From an uncultured Rhodospirillales bacterium (GTDB lineage: Bacteria > Pseudomonadota > Alphaproteobacteria > Acetobacterales > Acetobacteraceae), in NCBI GenBank assembly GCA_903865895.1, contig CAIPLM010000055.1, forward strand, positions 1-47,904: 47,904 bases of DNA. The letters are read 5' to 3'. The position numbers and the translations under genes are program-made. The notes beneath the pieces were generated by a model, which saw only the letters and a program-made list of their open reading frames with translations, was not told the origin of the DNA and made no database searches. Positions within the stretch are counted from its first letter, which is position 1, and each line of letters opens with the position of its first letter. This document shows positions 1 through 6,956 of the stretch, in pieces.

Positions 1-65
1 ACGCTGCCGATCTGCCAGAAGGCCAGCAGCGCGGCGGCGATGGCGAGGCGCCAAACGGTGATCAT
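1..65 (-). CDS. ABC transporter permease, N-terminal fragment (cut by window edge)
   Basis: Only the first 21 or so codons are inside the window. The reading starts M-I-T-V-W-R-L-A-I-A-A-A-L-L-A-F-W-Q, a short positive start followed by a hydrophobic helix, as in the first membrane segment of NitT/TauT-type (SsuC/TauC) permeases. The ATG (complement of 63-65) overlaps the TGA of the upstream ATPase gene as ATGA, so the two are translationally coupled. That coupling to an SsuB/TauB-type ATPase is the main reason for the permease call; the fragment alone would not be enough. Confidence 0.6.
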   Translation of the reverse strand, partial: MITVWRLAIAAALLAFWQIGS

Positions 66-844
66 GCCGCCTCCCCCTGGCGGTAGGCCTTCAGCACCTC
101 ATCCCGCAGCACCTCCCAGATCCGCTCCTCGGTGGCGCGGAACTCGGCGGTGAGGCGGATTTCCGCCACGTCACGCGGCCGCGGAAGGTCGATCGCAAAC
201 TCCGCAATCGGGCGGGTGGCGGGGCCGGCTGAGAGCACGATCACCCGGTCCGACAGGCTGATCGCCTCCTCCAAGTCATGGGTGATGAACAGCACGGATT
301 TCCGGTTGGCCTGCCAGATCGCCAGCAGCTCGTTCTCCATCATCTGCCGCGTCTGCACGTCGAGCGCCGAGAATGGCTCGTCCATCAGCAGGATCGGCGG
401 ATCGAGCACCAGGGTCTGCGCCAACTGCGCCCGCTTGCGCATGCCGCCCGAGAGCTGGTGCGGATATTTACCGCCATGCCCGGCGAGGCCAACGCGGGCG
501 AGCCAGCCCTCCGCCTGCACTCGTGCCTCGGCCCTTGGCACGCCGGCGAATTCCGGCCCGGCGGCCACGTTGTCCCGCGCGGAGCGCCAGGGCATCAGGC
601 TGTCGGACTGGAACAGGTATCCGGCCTTGCGGTTGATACCGAGCAACGGCGCGCCATCCACCAGCACCTCGCCCCCGCTCGGCCGCAGCAGCCCGGCGGC
701 GAGGTTCAGCAGCGTCGACTTGCCGCAGCCGGTGGGGCCGACGACGGAGACGAACTCCCCCTCCCCCACCGCGAAGCTCGCCCCGCCTACCACCTCCGCC
801 GCGCCGAAGCGCAGCCGGATATCGCGGAATTCCAGCCGCGCCAT
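62..844 (-). CDS. ABC transporter ATP-binding protein, NitT/TauT (SsuB/TauB) family
   Basis: A 260-residue cytoplasmic ATPase that would power a small-molecule importer. All nucleotide-binding motifs are present in order: Walker A GPTGCGKST (36-44), Q-loop glutamine 79, signature LSGGM (131-135), Walker B ILLMDEP (151-157), D-loop SALD and the switch histidine in ITHD (His189). The length and the LSGGMRKR form of the signature fit the nitrate/sulfonate/taurine/thiamine-precursor group. The gene starts 4 bp after the peptidase stop codon and ends in an ATGA overlap with the permease, giving a peptidase-ATPase-permease operon read leftward. The binding protein that would name the substrate is not in the window, so the cargo is unknown. 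Confidence 0.93.
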   Translation of the reverse strand: MARLEFRDIRLRFGAAEVVGGASFAVGEGEFVSVVGPTGCGKSTLLNLAAGLLRPSGGEVLVDGAPLLGINRKAGYLFQSDSLMPWRSARDNVAAGPEFAGVPRAEARVQAEGWLARVGLAGHGGKYPHQLSGGMRKRAQLAQTLVLDPPILLMDEPFSALDVQTRQMMENELLAIWQANRKSVLFITHDLEEAISLSDRVIVLSAGPATRPIAEFAIDLPRPRDVAEIRLTAEFRATEERIWEVLRDEVLKAYRQGEAA

Positions 845-848
845 GCGC

Positions 849-1718
849 TCAGCGCGTCTTGTAGACGATGAAGCCCTTGATCGCGTCGAGCAGCGCCTCG
901 GTCTCGTCGCCGCGGATGGAGTGGCTGCTGTTCTCGAACACCCGGAAATCCGAACCGGGGATCAGGCCGTGGATTTCCTCGCTGAACTCCACCGGGCAGA
1001 TCCAGTCATGCCGCCCGGCCATCACCAGCGTCGGCGCGGTGATGTTGGCGAGCTCGGGGCGGAGATCATAGGTCTGCAGGAAGCCGCCGGGGGCGAAGGC
1101 CATGTTGATCGCATCGGGCGCCAGGATGCCGCGGGCGCGGCCGGCCTTGGCGGCGGCGGGATCGAACTTCACCGCGTACATCGGGCCCATTTGCTCGTAG
1201 TAGTGGAGCAGCTTCTCCTCGGTATCGAGCTCGCCGGCCCAGAGCTGGTCGCACACAAGCTTCTGCTCCGCCGTGCCGCGCTCCGCCACGATCTGGCGCG
1301 CCCGGGCGTTGAAGCCGGCATGGGCGGCGGTGACGATGAGGATGAGGTGCGAGACGCTCTCGGGGTAGCGTGCCGCATGGGCCATCGCGACCATGCCGCC
1401 ATAGGAGGTGCCGATAGAGACGATGGGGCCGAGGCCGAGATGCAGGCGCAGCGCCTCCATGTCCTCCACATTCTCATCGAGCGTGTATTTGGCGACGTCA
1501 CCGCGCGCCGAGCGGCCCTGGCCGCGATGGTCGAAATAGACCAGCTGCATGCGTTCGGCGAGCGGCGAGAAGCCGGGCTTGAAGCCGGAATGGTCGCCAC
1601 CCGGCCCGCCATGGATGATGAAGGCCGGCGGCTTTTCCCGCATCACCGGCCCGTCGGGCACCAGGCCCGCGCCCTCGACGTCGAAGTAGATTTCGGTATC
1701 CCGGATTTTCGCGCGCAT
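849..1718 (-). CDS. Alpha/beta hydrolase, peptidase S33 (proline iminopeptidase-like)
   Basis: A 289-residue serine hydrolase of the alpha/beta fold. Visible features are the oxyanion-hole HGGPGG (36-41), the nucleophile elbow G-T-S-Y-G-G (Ser105), the acid in AGRHDW (Asp238) and the base in SSHS (His266), so the triad is complete. The HGGPG form is characteristic of prolyl aminopeptidases and related S33 amide or ester hydrolases. I chose the ATG at 1718 because a strong Shine-Dalgarno (AGGGAGGG) lies just upstream and the protein then begins directly with the hydrolase fold; the frame stays open further upstream but reads low-complexity glycine/alanine sequence. It heads an operon with an ABC importer, so it may process the imported amide or peptide; that is inference. 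Confidence 0.88.
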   Translation of the reverse strand: MRAKIRDTEIYFDVEGAGLVPDGPVMREKPPAFIIHGGPGGDHSGFKPGFSPLAERMQLVYFDHRGQGRSARGDVAKYTLDENVEDMEALRLHLGLGPIVSIGTSYGGMVAMAHAARYPESVSHLILIVTAAHAGFNARARQIVAERGTAEQKLVCDQLWAGELDTEEKLLHYYEQMGPMYAVKFDPAAAKAGRARGILAPDAINMAFAPGGFLQTYDLRPELANITAPTLVMAGRHDWICPVEFSEEIHGLIPGSDFRVFENSSHSIRGDETEALLDAIKGFIVYKTR

Positions 1719-1818
1719 GGGTCCCTCCCTGGAGCCAGGCGATTGTGCGGCGAGGCGCGGGGGCAAGCAATAAGGCCGGCGCATTGCAGCGATCCCGCCG
1801 CTTTGCTTTCTTGCGGCG

Positions 1819-2535
1819 ATGCAGCGAAGCGCGATCAGGCGGGACGGCGCGTGGTGGCCCTGGGTCATGATCTCGCTCGCGCTGCACGCCGGGCTGCTTG
1901 GCCTGTGGCCGCGCGCCGCCGTGCGGCTGGCGGAAATCCCTGTCGCGGCCGAGGTGGAGCTGGTGATGGCGCCGCCGGAACCCGCCCCTCCAGCCGACCC
2001 GCCGCCCGCGCCGGTGCCCGCGCCTCCACCTTCGCCTTCGCCTTCGCCTGCGCCGGAACCACCACCGCCCCCTCCCGTGGCAATCGAGGCACTCGCGCCC
2101 GAGGTTCCACCGCCGGTAGTGACCACCTCACCCGCCCCGCCCCGCCCAACGCCCCCCCGCCAGGCCGCTCCACGCCCCCGCGCCGCGCCGGCGGAGGCCG
2201 CCCCAGCCGCGCCGTCCCTCCCCGCCCCTGCGCCCGTGATCGCGCGAAACCCGGAGGCCGAGTGGCGCGCGGCGCTGGCCGACTGGGTGCAGGCGCACAA
2301 GACCTACCCGCCCTCCGCCCGCCTGCGCGGCATCGAGGGCACCGTCACCGTCCGCTTCACCGTGGCGCAGACCGGCGCGGTGACAGAGGTGGCGATCACC
2401 GGCCCCTCCGGCGCGCTCGCGCTCGACGAGGCGGTGCGCCGCATGCTGGAGGGAGCGACCGTTCCGGCCTTCACCGAGGGCATGCCGCCCACCCCGCGCA
2501 GCGAAACCATCCGCGTCGGCTTCAGGCTACAATAG
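1819..2535 (+). CDS. TonB-family energy-transducing protein
   Basis: A 238-residue protein with the three-part TonB plan. One N-terminal membrane helix (about 13-31) carries Ser19 and His23 in I-S-L-A-L-H, the S-x3-H pattern that contacts ExbB in TonB. A periplasm-spanning linker (about 45-135) is almost pure Pro/Ala/Glu. The C-terminal TonB domain (about 150-238) shows Y-P-P-S-A-R, then G-I-E-G-T-V-T-V and a final beta strand. It should couple the proton gradient to outer-membrane receptors. No exbB, exbD or receptor gene is adjacent. It is divergent from the S33 operon with a 100-bp spacer, and its last 9 bp overlap the convergent SRAP gene. I see no strong ribosome-binding site. A TolA-like role is less likely. 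Confidence 0.82.
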   Translation: MQRSAIRRDGAWWPWVMISLALHAGLLGLWPRAAVRLAEIPVAAEVELVMAPPEPAPPADPPPAPVPAPPPSPSPSPAPEPPPPPPVAIEALAPEVPPPVVTTSPAPPRPTPPRQAAPRPRAAPAEAAPAAPSLPAPAPVIARNPEAEWRAALADWVQAHKTYPPSARLRGIEGTVTVRFTVAQTGAVTEVAITGPSGALALDEAVRRMLEGATVPAFTEGMPPTPRSETIRVGFRLQ

Positions 2536-3201
2536 CGGCCCGGCCAGGGGTTCCAGCAGCTCGGGCCCATCATTGCGCACGTTGTTCACCGCGGTGGAGA
2601 CCGGCCAGATGCGAAACCCCGCCTCCGAGGGCCGCAGCATAGCGGCCGGATCGCCCGGCGCCTCGCCCAACCAGGAAGGCCAGTCCGCCGCCTCCAGGAT
2701 CACCGGCATGCGCTCATGCAGATGGCGCAGCTGCATGCAAGCTGACGTGGTGAGGATGGTGTAGCTGCGGATCACCTCCCCCTCCGGCGAGCGCCACCCC
2801 TCCCACAACCCGGCCGCGACGATCGGCGCGCCATCTGCCCGCGCGATGGCATGCGGCAGCTTGGCGGTGCCCATCGCCTGCCACTCATAGAAGGCGTCGA
2901 TCGGCACCAGGCAGCGCCGGCGGATCAGCGCGTCGCGGAACATCGGCGTGGTCGCCGCCGTCTCGGCCCGCGCGTTGATCGGCTGCCTGGTCGCCTTGAG
3001 GTCGGTCACCCAATGCGGCACCAGCCCCCAGCGCAGCAGATCGAGATGCCGCGCGCCGCTCTGTGGATGCAGCCGCACCACCGGGGCGAGCCGCGTCGGC
3101 GCCATGTTCCAGGTCGGCGCGAAATTGGGCGCCGGGTTGGTGGTGGCGAACAGCCGGCGGATTTCCTCGACCGACCGGAACGCCGCATATCGGCCGCACA
3201 T
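2527..3201 (-). CDS. SRAP-domain protein (YedK/HMCES family), abasic-site DNA-protein crosslinker
   Basis: A 224-residue SRAP protein. In this family Met1 is removed and Cys2 forms a thiazolidine crosslink with abasic sites in single-stranded DNA, shielding them from breakage. The start M-C-G-R-Y supplies Cys2. Other family-defining residues are visible: Asn76 in P-I-N-A-R-A-E, Glu106 in D-A-F-Y-E-W and His162 in H-E-R-M-P. The length matches bacterial YedK homologues, and the need for Cys2 fixes the start at 3201. The gene stands alone between genes on the other strand and overlaps the 3' end of the TonB-like gene by 9 bp. It is a housekeeping-type repair gene with no sign of a prophage setting here. 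Confidence 0.93.
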   Translation of the reverse strand: MCGRYAAFRSVEEIRRLFATTNPAPNFAPTWNMAPTRLAPVVRLHPQSGARHLDLLRWGLVPHWVTDLKATRQPINARAETAATTPMFRDALIRRRCLVPIDAFYEWQAMGTAKLPHAIARADGAPIVAAGLWEGWRSPEGEVIRSYTILTTSACMQLRHLHERMPVILEAADWPSWLGEAPGDPAAMLRPSEAGFRIWPVSTAVNNVRNDGPELLEPLAGPLL

Positions 3202-3270
3202 CGTGTTCCCCGGGGCCTTCGCGGCCGCCGCCTTTCATGGTGTGATCGCTTGCAAGGAGAATGCACGACG

Positions 3271-4293
3271 ATGTCCACCCATGGCAAAATGCCGCCGATC
3301 TACATCACCTACCTCAACCGCTTCGACGTCGAGGAGCTTGACCTCACCGACGGCGAAATCCTCGGCGCCATCGAGGCGCAGCTCGCCGCCCAGGGCCGCG
3401 GGGAGACGGTGATCGAGCCGCGAACCCATCTGGTGCCGGGCGACGGGATTCGCGGCCATTACAACGTGCTGCGCGGCGCGATCGGCGGGGATGTCGACCG
3501 CGCCGGGGTGAAGGTGGTGAGCGACTATGTCGACAACTACCTGCACGGCCTGCCCTCCGAGCTCGCCGTGCTCACCTTGTTCGACCGCCGCGTCGGCAAA
3601 CCCACCGCCATCCTCGACGCCTCGGCGATCACCGACATGCGGACGGGCGCGGTGAGTGCCATCGGCGCGAAGTATCTGGCGCCGAAGGGCGCGAAAATCC
3701 TCGGGCATATCGGCGCGCGGGGGACGGCCTACTGGAACGTCCGCCTGATCGACTATTTGTTCGACCTCGATGAAATCCGCGTCCATTCCCGCCGCCCCGA
3801 GAGCCGCGACGCCTTCGCGGAGAAGCTGCGCGCCGATCTCGGCAAGAAGGTGGTGGTCACCGATGACTGGCAGTCCTGCATCGAGGGCGCCGATATCGTC
3901 ATCGAGGCCTCCCGCCTGGTGGAGCCGGAGCCGCTGCTGAAGACGGAGTGGATCAAGAAGGGCGCGCTGGTGATGCCATACGGCACCATGTCCGCCCTCG
4001 AACTCTCACTGACGGATATCATGGACAAGCTGATCGTCGATGACTGGGGGCAGGTGCATGCCGGCAAGTTCGGCGCCATGCGCCAGCACGTGAACGCGGG
4101 CAAGCTCACCGAGGCGACGCTGCATGCCGAGATGGGCCAGATCGTCGCCGGGCTGAAGCCGGGGCGGGAAAGCGCGGAGGAGACCATCCTGTTCTGGCAT
4201 CGCGGCCTCTCGCTGTCCGACATCGCGCTCGGCCATGCCATGCTGGAAAAAGCCGCGCGCATCGGCGTCGGCCAGCGGTTGCGCTTCGCATGA
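3271..4293 (+). CDS. Ornithine cyclodeaminase / mu-crystallin family protein
   Basis: A 340-residue protein of the ornithine cyclodeaminase superfamily, whose members are NAD(P)-dependent amino-acid cyclodeaminases, ketimine reductases or alanine/opine-type dehydrogenases. Seen: a substrate-domain segment with K-V-V-S-D-Y, the family-typical A-I-L-D-A-S-A-I-T-D-M-R-T-G-A, then a dinucleotide-binding region after A-K-I-L-G-H-I-G-A-R-G. This departs from the usual GxGxQA in having R-G-T instead of Q-A. The C-terminus carries V-D-D-W-G-Q. The ATG at 3271 follows AAGGAG at a workable distance; another ATG at 3261 is out of frame. The stop overlaps the next start (ATGA), tying it to the PhnD-like gene. 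The true substrate cannot be read from sequence. Confidence 0.85.
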   Translation: MSTHGKMPPIYITYLNRFDVEELDLTDGEILGAIEAQLAAQGRGETVIEPRTHLVPGDGIRGHYNVLRGAIGGDVDRAGVKVVSDYVDNYLHGLPSELAVLTLFDRRVGKPTAILDASAITDMRTGAVSAIGAKYLAPKGAKILGHIGARGTAYWNVRLIDYLFDLDEIRVHSRRPESRDAFAEKLRADLGKKVVVTDDWQSCIEGADIVIEASRLVEPEPLLKTEWIKKGALVMPYGTMSALELSLTDIMDKLIVDDWGQVHAGKFGAMRQHVNAGKLTEATLHAEMGQIVAGLKPGRESAEETILFWHRGLSLSDIALGHAMLEKAARIGVGQRLRFA

Positions 4294-5105
4294 GCGGGTT
4301 CATCGCCAATGCCCGCATGTATGCGGTGAGCCCCGAGGCCGAGGCGGCCTGGCAGGAACTGCTGGCCCGCATCGGCGAGACGGCCGGGGTGAAGCTCGCC
4401 TACACGCAATACCCCGCCCCGCAGCCGCTCGAGGATTTATGGCGGCGCTCCGATCTCGGCTGCGTGTTCATGTGCGGCTACCCGGTCGCCCTGCAAATCG
4501 CCGTGGTGACGCCGATCGCCGCCCCCATCCCCGATGCCGACTGGACCGGCGGCCAGCCGGTCTACCGGTCCGACCTCATCGTGCGCGCCGACAGCCCGTT
4601 TCAAACCCTCGCCGACACCTTCGGCCATCGTGCGGGCTGGACGGTGGAGCACTCCCATTCCGGCTTCAACGCCTTCCGCCACCATCTGCTGCGCTACCGC
4701 AGCGCCGAGCGCCCCACGCTCTACGCGGAGATGAAGGGCAATCTGGTCACCGCGCGGCGCATCCTCGATGAGGTGCGCGCCGGCAGCATCGATGTCGGGC
4801 CGCTCGATGCCTACTGGCACATGCTGATCGCCAAGTACAAGCCGGAACTCACCGCCGATCTCCGCGTGGTGGAGAGCACGGATACCGCCCCCGCCCCCTG
4901 CTTCGTCGCCCATCCCTCCCTCCCCGCCGGCGCGGTGGACCGGCTGCGGGCGGCGTTTGCGGGGGCTGCCGAGGCGCCGTGGTTCGCGCCGCTGGGCAAG
5001 GCCCTGCTGCTGCGCGGCTTCGCGCGGGTGGTGCGCGGCGATTACCGGCCGACACTCGAATGGCATGCCGAGGCGAAACAGGCGGGGTATCCGCTGCCGG
5101 CGTGA
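4290..5105 (+). CDS. PhnD/SsuA-like substrate-binding protein lacking a signal peptide
   Basis: A 271-residue protein with the layout of PhnD-type (type 2 periplasmic-binding) proteins: C-V-F-M-C-G-Y-P lining the first lobe, D-S-P-F-Q-T-L-A-D near the hinge, and V-R-A-G-S-I-D-V-G-P-L-D-A-Y-W in the second lobe. Related PhnD proteins use a matching G-x-x-D-x-x-x-x-D stretch in the ligand cleft. The N-terminus (MSGFIANARMYAV) has no hydrophobic leader and the start is fixed by the ATGA overlap with the preceding gene, so as read it stays in the cytoplasm. No permease or ATPase accompanies it. It may be a cytosolic ligand-binding partner of the cyclodeaminase-like enzyme, or an enzyme on this fold (thiamine-pyrimidine synthases are a precedent). 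Function unknown. Confidence 0.75.
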   Translation: MSGFIANARMYAVSPEAEAAWQELLARIGETAGVKLAYTQYPAPQPLEDLWRRSDLGCVFMCGYPVALQIAVVTPIAAPIPDADWTGGQPVYRSDLIVRADSPFQTLADTFGHRAGWTVEHSHSGFNAFRHHLLRYRSAERPTLYAEMKGNLVTARRILDEVRAGSIDVGPLDAYWHMLIAKYKPELTADLRVVESTDTAPAPCFVAHPSLPAGAVDRLRAAFAGAAEAPWFAPLGKALLLRGFARVVRGDYRPTLEWHAEAKQAGYPLPA

Positions 5106-5168
5106 CGACTCGCCTTCGTTAATATTTCGTGCCACGCTTTCCTCCTGATTGGCATGTCGGGGGGCGTC

Positions 5169-6926
5169 ATGACGGTTCGCAGCTTCCAATGGTTTGGCGG
5201 AACTGGAGATGCCTCGGTCGCCGGCAACTGGATTGATGTCACCAATGATGGGCTGTCCTCCGCCTCCGGCAAGCCGGCTGCCGCCGACACGGTGTATATC
5301 AATTCCGGCAACTTGACCGGCAGCGCCACCGGCGACACCTACTGGATCAACAATACCGCGACGTTCACGGCCGTCAGCTTCACCGCCACCACCCTGGTGC
5401 AGCAGAATGCCGGCGTTCTGACATTTCAGCCCAGCGGGATTTTTCCCAGCGTGCTGACGACGCCAGTCTTCGCGCAGCAGCCCGGGGCCGATCTCGAACT
5501 TCCGACCAACACGGTGCTTAACGCGACCGGGATGTTGACCAGCCCGACCAATGGCTATCTGAATTCCGGCTACGCGATCGGCACCGTCAACGTGACTGGC
5601 GGCAAGCTGAATGCCGGCGGGCAGTTCTTCATCGGCAACAACAACTATTCCAGCGCGATGACGGTCAGCAACGCTGGCACCTTCAATGCGTGGGGGGCCG
5701 ACGTCAGCAGCGGCAACAACAACGCCGCCAGCCTCACCGTCACCGGCGGCGGGTCCGTGGCCAACGTGGTCGGGGGGCCGGTGTCCGGCTCGACCAATTC
5801 CGGCGGGTCCCTGCTCGTGGGCACCAATTATCCCTATGAGACCCAGACGAGCGGCACCATCACGGTGACCAACGGGGCGTCGTTCTACGTTGCCGGCTCG
5901 GTCAGCGACGGCGCCAATACGGCTGGGAATGGTACCATCGTGGTGAACGGCGGGGCGACATTCACCAACGGGGCGGGCGGCGGTTTCAACATCGGCGGCT
6001 ACGGCGGGCAGGGGCTGGTCTCGGTCTCCGGGCTCGGGCATCTCGTGAAAACCGGCTACCTCGCGGTGGGCGGCGGGAGTGGCGGGGGCGGCACGCTGAG
6101 CCTGGGGGCGGCGGGCACCGTCACCGTCGTCGCCGACGGCGGCAATGGCGGCGGGCTCGATATCGGCGGATATGCCGGACCGGCGCCGGGCACCGTCATC
6201 CTCAACGGGAATGGCGCTCTGCTCGATGTCAGCGGCAGCACGGGATCTGCCAACATCGTGGTGGGAACGTCCGGTAACGGGGTGCTGACGGTCGGTCAGA
6301 ACAGCACCGCCAGGTCATCCGGTGGTTTTCTGATTGGCAATCAGGTCAATACCTCCGGAACCGTCACGGTCAGCGGCAGCGGCGCGCTGCTGGCCGCCAC
6401 CACCGGCAGCGGCATCTTCGTCGGCAACAACAGCACCGGCACGCTGACGGTCAGCAATGGCGGCACTGTCACGTCCGACGGGCAGATCGCCGCCGGCGAA
6501 TTCACCGGCGCCAATGGTAAGATCATTGTCGCCGGCGGGACGATCGCCGGCGGGCAGGACGTCGATCTCGCGATCAGCGCGGGAAGCAGCGGCGCGCTCA
6601 GCATCAGTTCCGGCACGATCGGCGCGGCGGCCAACCTCAATATCGGGGCGCATGGCAATGGCAGCCTCGCCATGACCGGCGGCACGATTTCCGCGGGGAT
6701 GATCTACAGCGCCGACGATGCCAAAGCCTTTGCCTCGATCGACATCGCGGGCGGTACGCTGGTCTCGTCGAGTTACCTGAGCTTCGCGACCTATGGCGCG
6801 GCGTTGATGACGCAGGAAGGCGGGCTGGTGTCGCTCGCCAGCGGGCTGGATATCGCGACGTTCAGCTCCGGTCTCGGCCGGGTGACGATGACCGGCGGGA
6901 CATTGGCGACCAGTGGGCAAGTCTGA
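5169..6926 (+). CDS. Beta-strand-repeat surface protein, N-terminal part, ended by an in-frame TGA
   Basis: The first 585 residues of what should be a roughly 1,800-residue protein. It opens with F-Q-W-F-G-G-T-G-D-A-S-V-A-G-N-W and P-A-A-A-D-T-V-Y-I-N, a start I associate with alphaproteobacterial repeat proteins of the autotransporter/adhesin kind. It then runs as Gly/Thr/Ser/Asn-rich repeats of about 24 residues with V-x-G-x-x-G-x-G-x-L-x-V-x-x-G-G, typical of a right-handed beta-helix. I prefer the ATG at 5169 because a G6 run (5159-5164) lies 4 bp upstream; an in-frame ATG at 5154 is possible. There is no clear Sec signal peptide. The frame closes at TGA 6924-6926 but stays open on both sides, so this is probably a broken gene or an assembly error. 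If made, the fragment lacks the Hint domain. Confidence 0.8.
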   Translation: MTVRSFQWFGGTGDASVAGNWIDVTNDGLSSASGKPAAADTVYINSGNLTGSATGDTYWINNTATFTAVSFTATTLVQQNAGVLTFQPSGIFPSVLTTPVFAQQPGADLELPTNTVLNATGMLTSPTNGYLNSGYAIGTVNVTGGKLNAGGQFFIGNNNYSSAMTVSNAGTFNAWGADVSSGNNNAASLTVTGGGSVANVVGGPVSGSTNSGGSLLVGTNYPYETQTSGTITVTNGASFYVAGSVSDGANTAGNGTIVVNGGATFTNGAGGGFNIGGYGGQGLVSVSGLGHLVKTGYLAVGGGSGGGGTLSLGAAGTVTVVADGGNGGGLDIGGYAGPAPGTVILNGNGALLDVSGSTGSANIVVGTSGNGVLTVGQNSTARSSGGFLIGNQVNTSGTVTVSGSGALLAATTGSGIFVGNNSTGTLTVSNGGTVTSDGQIAAGEFTGANGKIIVAGGTIAGGQDVDLAISAGSSGALSISSGTIGAAANLNIGAHGNGSLAMTGGTISAGMIYSADDAKAFASIDIAGGTLVSSSYLSFATYGAALMTQEGGLVSLASGLDIATFSSGLGRVTMTGGTLATSGQV

Positions 6927-6956
6927 GTCGGCAATGGTGGCTATGGCGCCCTGACA

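Noticed and set aside
132-2642. An 836-codon plus-strand frame crossing the ABC ATPase, S33 and TonB-like genes
   Set aside because: No family features; it runs antisense through two genes with full motif sets and out of frame through a third.
2527-3201. SRAP gene as part of an SOS or prophage cassette
   Set aside because: No lexA, imuB, dnaE2 or phage genes adjoin it; it stands alone.
4290-5105. Phosphonate ABC transporter (phn) operon
   Set aside because: Only the binding-protein-like gene is present, without signal peptide, permease, ATPase or C-P lyase genes.
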